From Granulosicoccus antarcticus IMCC3135 (GTDB lineage: Bacteria; Pseudomonadota; Gammaproteobacteria; Granulosicoccales; Granulosicoccaceae): 64,000 bases of DNA. A program made the translations under genes and the position numbers. The stretch lies in contig NZ_CP018632.1 in assembly GCF_002215215.1 (NCBI RefSeq), positions 3,158,501 through 3,222,500 on the forward strand, read 5' to 3'. Positions 8,832 through 17,033 of the stretch are shown piece after piece; positions within the stretch are counted from its first letter, which is position 1, and each line of letters starts with the position of its first letter. The notes beneath the pieces are model-generated. The model searched no databases. It worked only from the letters and a program-made list of their open reading frames with translations, and was not told the origin of the DNA.

Positions 8832-9809
8832 TCAGCCCTCGACACGCATGCCCAGTTTTTCAGCAAGCGCTTTGAAAGTCTCGTATTGAGCTCGAATGAA
8901 AGTGTTCGCATCTTCCGGTGACATCAGCTCGATGACAGATCCCAGCTTTTCCATTGATTCGCGAAACTTCTGATCATCCGTTGCCGTCTTCATCCAACCG
9001 CCCCATTGTTCAGCAATATCGTCTGGCAAGCCTGCCGGACCTGCAATACCAGTCCAGCCCACAAGAGCTGCGAGTGCAGGTTTGTCAAGGTCTTTGATGG
9101 TGGGGGCGTCGAAACCCGGTATCGGCTCTTCAGTGGTCACCATCAGTGGCCTGAGCAATCCATTGGTGACATAGCTTGCCAGGGCCGAACTGTTAGTGCA
9201 GACAAAGGTCACTGTGCCGTTCAGTACCGCCGTTGCAGCAGCGCCGCCGCCTTTTTGAGGAATGTGAGTGACTTGTTTCAACGGTTCCTCTATGCCAAAT
9301 TCGTCTAGTACCATGACGGCGGCAATGTGTAACAAGGAACCGACGCCCGAGGAGCTGTAACTGGTGCCTCCCTCACGCGCCTTGGCGATCAGATCGTCCA
9401 TACTGTTGATGTCTGACGAGGCAGCCACCGCGCAGGCGACGGGATTGATTTCATAAACGGTAACAAACCGGAAATCGTCCAGTGTGTAGGGCAGAGTGGC
9501 CTTCATGGCCGGGCTCACCGTGTGCGAGCCGACCCGTGCGAAAATCATTGTATAGCCGTCGGGTTTTGCATTCTTGGCAGCCACAGATCCGGTTGCGCCG
9601 CCGGCACCATCGACGTTGGCCATGACCAGAGGTTTTCCGACGGTAGCACCCAGGGGAGCAGCAATCATCCGAGCCGATATATCAGTTGCACCTCCGGCAC
9701 TGAATGGAATGATCATGTTGATAGGACGTTCGGGATACTCGGCTTGCGCTGCAGTAGCGAGCATTCCCAGTGCGATAGCACCTAGCCATGCTTTTTTATT
9801 CTGCTTCAT
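8832..9809 (-). CDS. tctC: Tripartite tricarboxylate transporter, periplasmic binding protein TctC
   Basis: The 325-aa protein begins with a Sec signal peptide ending in TAAQA before EYPERPINMIIPF. The mature part has TctC/Bug features such as PERPI, PFSAGGATD, GAGGATGS and KPDGYT. It captures the carboxylate substrate in the periplasm and hands it to TctAB. It is the first gene of the nine-gene operon, with an AT-rich divergent promoter region in front of it shared with a LysR gene. Bug-type proteins bind diverse carboxylates and nicotinate-like molecules, so the ligand is not predictable from sequence. Confidence 0.93.
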   Translation of the reverse strand: MKQNKKAWLGAIALGMLATAAQAEYPERPINMIIPFSAGGATDISARMIAAPLGATVGKPLVMANVDGAGGATGSVAAKNAKPDGYTMIFARVGSHTVSPAMKATLPYTLDDFRFVTVYEINPVACAVAASSDINSMDDLIAKAREGGTSYSSSGVGSLLHIAAVMVLDEFGIEEPLKQVTHIPQKGGGAAATAVLNGTVTFVCTNSSALASYVTNGLLRPLMVTTEEPIPGFDAPTIKDLDKPALAALVGWTGIAGPAGLPDDIAEQWGGWMKTATDDQKFRESMEKLGSVIELMSPEDANTFIRAQYETFKALAEKLGMRVEG

Positions 9810-9921
9810 GATTCCTCTTCACTTTGTCGTGGGGGTGCAGTATTTGAATGTCTTTTTTTGATTGACATTTCAGATCTATATGAACAATATATTAAGTCAG
9901 GCTTTTTTACATCGATTTTTA

Positions 9922-9938
9922 CTTACAGATAGTGTAAG
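9922..9938. promoter_or_regulatory. Putative LysR operator (T-N11-A) between tctC and lysR
   Basis: The segment CTTAC-N7-GTAAG is a perfect interrupted palindrome and contains TAC-N7-GTA, the T-N11-A layout of LysR-type operators. A further CTTAC half-site lies at 9944-9948. It is 54 bp before the lysR start and 112 bp before tctC, in the AT-rich 183-bp divergent gap. The natural reading is that the LysR protein binds here to control itself and the tct operon. Confidence 0.55.
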
Positions 9939-9992
9939 GAAAGCTTACATTTAAAACTTCAGATTCATTCCGAATCTTTCTAGAGATCTTCT

Positions 9993-10898
9993 ATGTCCAT
10001 TCGGCTACTCAAGACGCTGATTGCCGTCGAAAAGTACGGTAAGTTCTCCGCAGCGGGTGAAGCCGTGTGCGTTAGCCACGCAGCGGTCAGCCAACAGATG
10101 CAGTCCCTGGAAGAAAAATGGCAAGTAAAGCTATTCGATAGAACCAGACGCACACCGGAGTTGACCCCTGTAGGCAGAGCCTTGGTGGCTAGGGCGCGCG
10201 AGGTGGTGTTCGACTATGACGGTCTCGTCGAATCCGTGATTGGCGATCACGGCATCAGGGGTGAATTGTTGCTGGGCGCAGTACCTACGACATTGACAGG
10301 TCTGGTGCCACTGGCCGCCTCAAGGCTGAAACAGGAGTACCCGCAATTACACGTTCGAGTTATTCCGGGCCTGACAAATGAGCTCATCAGAATGCTGGAA
10401 CGAGGCAGTATCGATGCTGCCATCGTGTCCAGCCCCAATGTTATTCAGAAAACCTTTTCATGGAATCTACTGGCAGTAGAACCGTTGGAGCTGCTGGCAT
10501 CCCAGGAGACTGACAGTGATGATCCGATGGAGCTGCTGCAGACAAATTCCTTCATTCGTTTTTCTCGCGATGCGGTGGTCGGCGAGCTCATCGAGGCGTG
10601 GCTTGAAAGTCAGGGCATAACGGTCACTGACAGCATGGAGCTGGAGAGCCTGGAAGCTATTTCCAGTATGGTACTCAGCAATCTGGGAGTATCAATCGTA
10701 CCCAGACGCTGCGTGCTGAACATGAATCCCTTACCCCTGAAACGTCTGGCGCTGACGCACAACCCGCCCAGCCGTCAACTGGGACTGCTCTATCGCCGTG
10801 ACAGTACCAAGTGCATTGTTCTTGATGAAGTGCTGCGCGTACTTTTGGGCGCTGTAAAAACGGGCCAATTCCTGCCACCTCACCTGCAAACTGATTAA
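9993..10898 (+). CDS. LysR-type transcriptional regulator
   Basis: The 301-aa protein has an N-terminal winged helix-turn-helix (KYGKFSAAGEAVCVSHAAVSQQ, split at residues about 14-35) and the LysR linker. The effector-binding domain runs from about residue 90 (GELLLGAVPTTLTGLVPLA). It is divergent from tctC and 2 bp in front of a TauE/SafE gene, so it probably regulates the tct-frd-ttd operon and is made together with the permease. The likely inducer is the imported acid or an intermediate. The effector is unknown. Confidence 0.92.
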   Translation: MSIRLLKTLIAVEKYGKFSAAGEAVCVSHAAVSQQMQSLEEKWQVKLFDRTRRTPELTPVGRALVARAREVVFDYDGLVESVIGDHGIRGELLLGAVPTTLTGLVPLAASRLKQEYPQLHVRVIPGLTNELIRMLERGSIDAAIVSSPNVIQKTFSWNLLAVEPLELLASQETDSDDPMELLQTNSFIRFSRDAVVGELIEAWLESQGITVTDSMELESLEAISSMVLSNLGVSIVPRRCVLNMNPLPLKRLALTHNPPSRQLGLLYRRDSTKCIVLDEVLRVLLGAVKTGQFLPPHLQTD

Positions 10899-10900
10899 TC

Positions 10901-11644
10901 ATGCCCATCGAATTCTATCTCTACCTGATTGCCGGTGCTCTGGCAGGCGGGTTCATCAACGGTCTGGCAGGCTTCGGCACAGCCTTGTTTGCTCTGGGTT
11001 TCTGGTTGCAGATTCTGGAACCGGGACAGGCGGTACCTATGGTGCTTGTATCAGCCATTGTCCCGGGACTGCAGGGGGCCTGGATCGTACGCACGGAAAT
11101 TCTGAATCAGCCAAAGCGTCTGATGCGTTTCCTGTTGCCGGGTCTTGTCGGTGTGCCGCTGGGTGTGAGTATGCTGGCACTGATCAATCCTGATCAGTTG
11201 AAGGTAGGCATCGGCGTCATAATGGTGCTCTACGGTGGTTATTTCTCTTTCCGGAATACGTTGCCGAAGCTGGAAAAATCCATGCCGTTTGTCGATGCCT
11301 TCATCGGCCTGATTGGCGGTATTCTGGGCGGGCTTGCTTCTCTTTCAGGGGCCTTGCCTGTCATGTGGTGTTCACTGCAGGCTTGGTCCAAATCTGATAC
11401 GCGCGCTGTCCTGCAGACCTTCAATCTTGCCATCCTGACAACCGCTGCTGTGGCGTTCTTGATCAAGGGAATGTATACGCAGGAGGTTCTGAAACTGATT
11501 GCGGTGACCTTGCCGGTGTCGTTGCTTTCCGCGCAGGCAGGACTGGCCTGCTTCAAGCACCTGAATACTGATCATTTCCAACGATTGATCATCTTCATGA
11601 TGTTTATATCTGGCACAGCGTTACTGATTCGCGGAGTAATCTAA
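10901..11644 (+). CDS. TauE/SafE family membrane permease
   Basis: The 247-aa protein has seven or eight hydrophobic segments and the glycine-rich GGFINGLAGFGTALFALGFW repeat start typical of the TauE/SafE (DUF81) family. Some members export sulfite or sulfoacetate, and many have unknown cargo. Its start is 2 bp after the lysR stop, which indicates cotranscription and coupling with the regulator. The place suggests export of a by-product, or uptake, linked to the tct operon pathway. The anion it moves cannot be read from the sequence. Confidence 0.85.
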   Translation: MPIEFYLYLIAGALAGGFINGLAGFGTALFALGFWLQILEPGQAVPMVLVSAIVPGLQGAWIVRTEILNQPKRLMRFLLPGLVGVPLGVSMLALINPDQLKVGIGVIMVLYGGYFSFRNTLPKLEKSMPFVDAFIGLIGGILGGLASLSGALPVMWCSLQAWSKSDTRAVLQTFNLAILTTAAVAFLIKGMYTQEVLKLIAVTLPVSLLSAQAGLACFKHLNTDHFQRLIIFMMFISGTALLIRGVI

Positions 11645-11767
11645 TTCTATTTAGAGCTGCCCTGTAGAGTTCATTATCTGTTTTTGGATAATGGCTAATC
11701 GTTTTTGACTATATATCTGGATGATAAATGTCGATAGTCTGGCATTCTGAATTCGAGGAGACCTGAT

Positions 11768-13270
11768 ATGACCGACATAACGCATTACATCAATGGTTCC
11801 ACAGTCACTGGCACGTCCAGCCGCACTCAACCGGTTTACGACCCGGCGACAGGTGATTCTGACAAGAACGTGCTGCTGGCATCGGCCAGCGATGTAGATA
11901 CCGCTGTTGCAGCTGCCAAGGCCGCCTGGCCAAAGTGGTCCAAGACACCGGCACTGCGACGCGCCCGGGTACTGGATCGATTCAAGTCAATCCTCTGGGA
12001 GCGAGCTGATGAGCTGGCTGGCATTCTGGCCTCCGAGCACGGCAAGACACATGATGACGCCCTGGGTGAGGTGACTCGTGGCCTGGAAGTGGTGGAATTC
12101 GCCATCAGTGCTCCTAGTTTCCTGAAAGGAGAATTCTCCGAAAACGTCGGTACGGGTGTCGACAGTCACAATATCCGCCAGTCACTGGGTGTGTGCGCCG
12201 GTATCACACCATTCAACTTTCCTGTCATGGTCCCCATGTGGATGTTTCCGGTCTCACTGGCGTGTGGTAACACGTTCGTACTAAAGCCATCAGAGCGTGT
12301 GCCGTCCGCTTCTCTGAAGCTGGCCGAGTGGTTGACCGAAGCCGGTCTGCCGGAAGGTGTTTTCAATGTCGTACAAGGTGACAAGGAGGCTGTCGATGCG
12401 CTACTGAATCATCCGGATGTCAAGGCCATCAGTTTTGTTGGTTCGACGCCCATTGCAAAGTATATCTACGAGACCGGCACCAGCAATGGCAAGCGGGTAC
12501 AAGCACTGGGTGGTGCCAAGAATCACGCGATCATCATGCCTGACGCCGATCTGGACATGACGGCCAATGCCCTGATGGGTGCAGCGTATGGTTCAGCCGG
12601 CGAACGATGCATGGCCATCTCGGTAGCCGTGCCCGTCAGCGATGTCGTTGCCGATGCACTGATCGAAAAGCTGGTGCCTATGATCAATGCCTTGAAAATC
12701 GGTCCAACATCTGAAAGTGATTCGGATATGGGACCGCTGGTTACCGCCCAGCACCGTGAAAAAGTCAGTGGATACATTGATGCCGGCGAAGCGGCAGGTG
12801 CGAAAGTGGTTGTCGATGGCCGTAACTATCGGCAGGACAAGCAAGGGTTCGAAAATGGATACTACATTGGTGGCACCTTGCTGGACAATGTCACACCTGA
12901 TATGTCCGTGTGGAAAGATGAGATATTTGGCCCGGTACTCTCAGTGGTACGACGCAACTCCTACCAGGAAGCGCTTGACCTGGTGCACAGCCATGACTTC
13001 GCCAACGGTACCGCCATCTTCACCCGTGATGGTGATACGGCACGGGCATTCAGCCAGGATGTAGAAGTAGGCATGATCGGTATCAACGTGCCGATTCCGG
13101 TACCGATGGCCTTCCATAGTTTCGGCGGCTGGAAAGCATCGATCTTCGGTGACCACCATATGCATGGGATGGAAGGTGTACGTTTCTATACACGTATCAA
13201 GACAACCACGACTCGCTGGCCGGATGGTCAACGCAGTGATGCTGAGTTCGTCATGCCGACACTGGGTTAG
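11768..13270 (+). CDS. MmsA-type CoA-acylating (methyl)malonate-semialdehyde dehydrogenase paralogue
   Basis: The 500-aa aldehyde dehydrogenase has the MmsA hallmarks GITPFNFPVMVPMWMFP, ALGGAKNHAIIMPDAD and the catalytic Cys281 in GERCMAIS. Family members oxidise malonate or methylmalonate semialdehyde to acetyl-CoA or propionyl-CoA with loss of CO2. The window has a second copy at 45645 inside the valine cluster; the C-terminus here (GGWKASIFGDHHMHGME) differs from the usual GGWKRSGFGD seen there. That suggests a different aldehyde or pathway. A GAGGAG precedes the start by 7 nt. It is followed 12 bp later by a NIPSNAP gene. Confidence 0.85.
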   Translation: MTDITHYINGSTVTGTSSRTQPVYDPATGDSDKNVLLASASDVDTAVAAAKAAWPKWSKTPALRRARVLDRFKSILWERADELAGILASEHGKTHDDALGEVTRGLEVVEFAISAPSFLKGEFSENVGTGVDSHNIRQSLGVCAGITPFNFPVMVPMWMFPVSLACGNTFVLKPSERVPSASLKLAEWLTEAGLPEGVFNVVQGDKEAVDALLNHPDVKAISFVGSTPIAKYIYETGTSNGKRVQALGGAKNHAIIMPDADLDMTANALMGAAYGSAGERCMAISVAVPVSDVVADALIEKLVPMINALKIGPTSESDSDMGPLVTAQHREKVSGYIDAGEAAGAKVVVDGRNYRQDKQGFENGYYIGGTLLDNVTPDMSVWKDEIFGPVLSVVRRNSYQEALDLVHSHDFANGTAIFTRDGDTARAFSQDVEVGMIGINVPIPVPMAFHSFGGWKASIFGDHHMHGMEGVRFYTRIKTTTTRWPDGQRSDAEFVMPTLG

Positions 13271-13282
13271 GGGGTAATCCGA

Positions 13283-13609
13283 ATGTTTATTGATGAGCGC
13301 ATCTACACGCTGAAAAATGGCAATGTGAAACCTTTCCTGGCGCTATATGAAGCCGAGGGCAAGGATGTACAGATCCGTATCCTTGGCAACATGATCGGCT
13401 ATTTCTACACCGATATCGGTCCCTTGAACCAGGTTGTACATATGTGGGGGTACGACTCCATGGATGATCGCTACCGCAGACGTGCTGAATTGCAGGATAG
13501 TCCCGAATGGCAGGCCTATGCCAAGCAGATGCGTCCGCTGGTGAGGCATATCGAAAACAAGATTCTGATTCCGGCAGATTTCAGTCCGATAGGTGGCACA
13601 CACACATAA
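13283..13609 (+). CDS. NIPSNAP family protein
   Basis: The 108-aa protein has the NIPSNAP ferredoxin-like fold pattern: MFIDERIYTLKNGNVKPFL, then VVHMWGYDSMDDRYRRRAEL and EWQAYAKQM. Bacterial NIPSNAP proteins are small, often found in catabolic clusters, and their role is unclear; enzyme or metabolite-binding helper are both possible. It is 12 bp downstream of the MmsA-type dehydrogenase and probably cotranscribed, so it likely serves the same pathway. Confidence 0.8.
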   Translation: MFIDERIYTLKNGNVKPFLALYEAEGKDVQIRILGNMIGYFYTDIGPLNQVVHMWGYDSMDDRYRRRAELQDSPEWQAYAKQMRPLVRHIENKILIPADFSPIGGTHT

Positions 13610-13615
13610 CGACCT

Positions 13616-13638
13616 CTTGTGAGCAGTTCGCTCACGAG
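13616..13638 (+). terminator. Hairpin after NIPSNAP gene (possible terminator)
   Basis: CTTGTGAGC and GCTCACGAG form a 9-bp stem (one G-U pair) with a 5-nt loop, 7 bp after the NIPSNAP stop. A second, longer-loop stem (CCCTACACG with CGTGTGGGG, 13643-13679) follows. Neither has a U-run, so they may attenuate or stabilise rather than end transcription before the exporter gene. Confidence 0.35.
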
Positions 13639-13715
13639 TTCACCCTACACGAGTACTTTGCTACGACGCCCGTGTGGGGTGAGCCACTTCCTTATTTCTT
13701 CAATAGTGATTCATC

Positions 13716-14759
13716 ATGACGACGTACGATACAGCGCAGTCTTGGCTGAGCTCGCAAATTGCTGGCATATCCAAATCACTTGAAGGTGTTCCCAAGGGCT
13801 TCTTCGTATCGGCCGTTATTGCGGTGTGCGCGCAGTTTTTGTCCGATCACTACGGCGCGCCCGCCATGCTCATGGCGCTGCTGTTGGGTATTGCCTTTCA
13901 TTTTCTGGCCGAAGAAGGGCCGTGCAAGGTGGGTATCGAGTTCACGGCCAAAACAGTGCTGCGCATCGGAGTGGCTCTGCTTGGTGTGCGTATCAGCGTG
14001 GAGCTGCTTATTGGACTAGGGCCAGCATTTATTACTCTGATAGTGGCAGGCGTCATCCTGACAATCCTGTTTGGGCTGCTTGGTGCGAAACTTCTGGGCC
14101 GAGGCTGGCGACTCGCATTGTTGACCGGTGGCTCAGTGGCAATTTGTGGTACATCGGCCGCCATGGCCATCGCTGCGGTGTTGCCACGCAATGAACACTC
14201 AGAGCGTAATCTGTTATTTACTGTATTGAGCGTGACTGTGCTCAGCACTCTGGCCATGATCGTCTACCCCATCATATCGACTGCGCTGGATTTTGATGAC
14301 ATGGCTGCCGGCATATTCATTGGAGGCACTATTCATGATGTTGCACAAGTGGTCGGTGCCGGTTTCTCAGTGTCTAATGAGGCTGGAGAGACGGCGACAC
14401 TAGTCAAGCTTATTCGCGTCAGTATGCTGGCCCCCGTGGTTCTGGTGTTTGCCATCGTCATGAGAAGTCGTGCAGATGCCTCCGAGGTGTCTGGTAAACG
14501 GCCACCGTTGGTGCCGACATTCGTTATCGGGTTCCTGGTGTTGGCGACGCTGAATTCTCTACATCTGGTCCCTGTCCCTGTGGCTGTTTTTTTCAGTGAA
14601 GTATCGCGTTGGGCACTGTTGATCGCGATTGCAGCCGTTGGCATGAAGACCTCGCTGAGCACCATATCGACAGTCGGTGGTCAAGCCATCGTGCTGATCG
14701 TTGGTGAAACGTTGTTTATTGCCGCTTTCATTTTGATCGGCATCCACTATTTGCGCTGA
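13716..14759 (+). CDS. YeiH/PSE family putative sulfate-type exporter
   Basis: The 347-aa, about ten-helix protein carries the UPF0324 (YeiH) signatures VLRIGVALLGVRIS, GGSVAICGTSAAMAIAAV and GGTIHDVAQVVGAG. Members are called putative sulfate exporters and some are linked to organosulfonate or taurine metabolism; direct biochemistry is sparse. It lies 106 bp after the MmsA/NIPSNAP pair and close to two other anion-permease genes (SulP and TauE). That hints that a sulfur oxyanion is released by a pathway coded here. Confidence 0.85.
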   Translation: MTTYDTAQSWLSSQIAGISKSLEGVPKGFFVSAVIAVCAQFLSDHYGAPAMLMALLLGIAFHFLAEEGPCKVGIEFTAKTVLRIGVALLGVRISVELLIGLGPAFITLIVAGVILTILFGLLGAKLLGRGWRLALLTGGSVAICGTSAAMAIAAVLPRNEHSERNLLFTVLSVTVLSTLAMIVYPIISTALDFDDMAAGIFIGGTIHDVAQVVGAGFSVSNEAGETATLVKLIRVSMLAPVVLVFAIVMRSRADASEVSGKRPPLVPTFVIGFLVLATLNSLHLVPVPVAVFFSEVSRWALLIAIAAVGMKTSLSTISTVGGQAIVLIVGETLFIAAFILIGIHYLR

Positions 14760-14991
14760 TGATCGTCCCTGTGAATGAACTGAGGTTACTCTCGGTCAAG
14801 GCCTTTCGCTGGGTACCTTGATATGGCAAGAGGCTCGTGAAAAAAAGCCATATTTGATGCTGATCGATGGGGGCGAATAATCCGGTTTCGGTAGTAAGGG
14901 ATCAAAGCACGGCATTTATAAATATTTTGATATAAAATACCGATTTACTTTCCTGAGCACTTCAGATGTCAAAGAATATAGGAAGACTGAA

Positions 14992-16596
14992 ATGAGAGGT
15001 GCTGACCTCCTGGTAAAATCTTTGGCAGCGGCAGGCGTTACCAGAATATTCTCATTATCTGGCAACCAAATCATGCCGATTTATGACGCATGTTTTGATG
15101 CGAATATCGAGATCATTCATACACGTCACGAAGCTGCGGCAGTCTTTATGGCCGAAGCTTATGCGCAACTTACTGGCAAGGTCGCTGTCGCAATGGTGAC
15201 AGCCGGCGCAGGCGCAGCTAATACCTTGGGTCCGTTGTTCACCTGTTCCGAATCGCAAACGCCGGTTTTGCTTTTGACCGGCGATTCCCCGGTTAGCCAA
15301 GACGGGCGTGGTGCGTTTCAAGAGCTGGATCAGGTGCCCATGACATCACCGGTAACAAAGCTGTCGTTCCGGCCAACGCGGGCCCGGGATTTTGGAGTTG
15401 ATGTTGCGCGCGCCATAAGAACGGCGCAGTCTGGTCGTCCCGGTCCAGTCCATATGGCCTTGCCCTTTGATTTGGTTGATGCTGATATTTCTGATGGGGT
15501 TGTCCCGCATTCAAGTGCATTCGCGCGTGAATGCATGCGGATTAGTGAAGGGGACCTGCGGCAGATTAGTCAAACGCTGGCAGCCGCTAAACGCCCCTTG
15601 GTGATTTGCGGGCCAGCGATGAATGAGACACGTAATGCAGGACGGTTAGAGGCACTAAGCAACGCTTTGGATGCCCCCGTCGTCGCGATGGAAAGCCCAA
15701 GAGGTTTGAGGGACCCCGCTCTGGGAGACTTTATGCAGGCCTTGGCACAGGCGGATGTAATCGTAAACCTCGGGAAACGCGTCGATTTCACATTGAATTT
15801 CGGTAGTTTCAATCCTTTATGCTCTTGGATTGTTGTTGAGCCTGATGCGGATGAACGCAGCCGCGCTCATCTCAATCTGAACAAACAGTTGGCCGCTTGT
15901 TTTGCCGCTGATCCGCGCGATATCATTGACGATCTAGTCTCTGCGGCATCGGCGACGGCCACACGTTCTGAATGGCGCGGGCAGGTTGCGGCATTTATCG
16001 AGGCGCGCGGCTACTCTGAAGACGACTCGGTCGACAGTGGGAAGATTACACCAGCCCAGCTTTGCGCAGCGGTTCAACGTCAAATCAGCAAAGCATCCAA
16101 ATCCGTCATGATCTGTGACGGTGGTGAATTTGGTCAATGGGCACAGGCAGCAACCCAAGCTGATCGTCGTGTCATAAACGGTATTTCCGGCGCTATTGGT
16201 GGTGGTTTGTGTTACGGCCTTGGTGCAAAAAAAGCCGACCCTGATGCAACTGTGTTTGCTCTTATGGGGGATGGCACTGTGGGATTTCATTTCGCTGAAT
16301 TTGAAACGGCAGCGCGTAACGATGCACCCTATGTTGTTGTTATCGGTAATGACGAACGCTGGAATGCCGAACACCAGATTCAAATGCGTGACTATGGTCC
16401 GGACCGGTTAATTGGCTGCGGCTTAAGTGATGCGCGATATGATAAGGCGGTCAAGGGCCTTGGCGGGCACGGTGAATATGTCACCGATCTTGCTGATCTT
16501 GATGCCGCACTTGATCGTGCCGTAAAAAGCGGTAAAGTTGCTTGCGTCAATGTGATCATGGAAGGTGTTCCGGCACCCAGCGGGTCTGCACATTAA
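14992..16596 (+). CDS. Thiamine-diphosphate-dependent enzyme of the acetolactate synthase family
   Basis: The 534-aa protein has the three ThDP-enzyme domains: an N-terminal PYR domain with catalytic Glu47 (HTRHEAAAVFMAEAYA), a middle domain, and a C-terminal PP domain with MGDGTVGFHFAEFETAARND for Mg/ThDP. It resembles acetolactate synthase and 2-hydroxyacyl-CoA lyase/decarboxylase-like proteins but lacks anything that fixes the substrate. It is not a clear sulfoacetaldehyde acetyltransferase. AGGAAGA precedes the start. The gene stands alone after a 232-bp AT-rich gap, and its codon choice (more CTT, TTG and AAA) looks slightly unlike its neighbours by eye, so transfer is possible. Confidence 0.8.
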   Translation: MRGADLLVKSLAAAGVTRIFSLSGNQIMPIYDACFDANIEIIHTRHEAAAVFMAEAYAQLTGKVAVAMVTAGAGAANTLGPLFTCSESQTPVLLLTGDSPVSQDGRGAFQELDQVPMTSPVTKLSFRPTRARDFGVDVARAIRTAQSGRPGPVHMALPFDLVDADISDGVVPHSSAFARECMRISEGDLRQISQTLAAAKRPLVICGPAMNETRNAGRLEALSNALDAPVVAMESPRGLRDPALGDFMQALAQADVIVNLGKRVDFTLNFGSFNPLCSWIVVEPDADERSRAHLNLNKQLAACFAADPRDIIDDLVSAASATATRSEWRGQVAAFIEARGYSEDDSVDSGKITPAQLCAAVQRQISKASKSVMICDGGEFGQWAQAATQADRRVINGISGAIGGGLCYGLGAKKADPDATVFALMGDGTVGFHFAEFETAARNDAPYVVVIGNDERWNAEHQIQMRDYGPDRLIGCGLSDARYDKAVKGLGGHGEYVTDLADLDAALDRAVKSGKVACVNVIMEGVPAPSGSAH

Positions 16597-17033
16597 GCGA
16601 TAAAGGGGGCGTTCAATGATTGTTGAGTCTTCTCGGTATTACGTGGATCTACAGACAGCGCTGGCTGGTTTAAGCTCTTCAGGTGTTGCTTTTAGGGCGA
16701 TAGAAAATACAAGTGCCAAGGCAGTTGACGATGCCAATTCTAACGCTCTAGCGCCTTTCCGACAATCTGACGGTAGCTATCGTATAGGAGCAAACTTTCG
16801 ATGCTTGTATACGAGAGCTTGAAGCGGTCAGAAGAAAAGTAGATATAAAATTGCGTTGCAGCTGAAAATATACATTTCTCTGCCGGCGCTGCCCGCTCTG
16901 GTCATTAATAAACGTTGGTGCTATCTTTAACAATTGTTCCAGCTGAAACACAGCTTGGGGCAGGTTACGGCCGATTAATTTCCGGGAAAAGGCATCCCGG
17001 TCATTCCATCAATAACGAGTGGAGATATCAGGC
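16597..17033. other. Intergenic stretch before the SBP56 gene
   Basis: Apart from the 68-codon ORF, this 437-bp stretch holds no convincing gene. A short hairpin CCGGGA-N7-TCCCGG lies at 16982-17000, 33 nt before the SBP56 start, in the likely leader. GGAG at 17021-17024 is the ribosome site for ATG 17034. Confidence 0.6.
16616..16822 (+). pseudogene. 68-codon ORF, possible methyltransferase C-terminal remnant
   Basis: The frame starts at ATG 16616, 8 bp after a GGGGGCG, and ends with LAPFRQSDGSYRIGANFRCL. This resembles the last strand of small SAM-dependent methyltransferases (PF...DGSY...F). Nothing of the SAM-binding core is present in any nearby frame. It could be a decayed gene left beside the ThDP enzyme, a real small protein, or chance. 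I favour a remnant, with low confidence. Confidence 0.25.

Noticed and set aside
13507-13719. 70-codon frame across the NIPSNAP end and the gap
   Set aside because: It overlaps the NIPSNAP frame, has no ribosome site and no recognisable content; the gap holds two hairpins instead.
14992-16596. Sulfoacetaldehyde acetyltransferase (Xsc)
   Set aside because: The position near a YeiH-type gene made this tempting, but the N-terminal and active-site sequence follow the general acetolactate synthase pattern and the length is shorter than Xsc.
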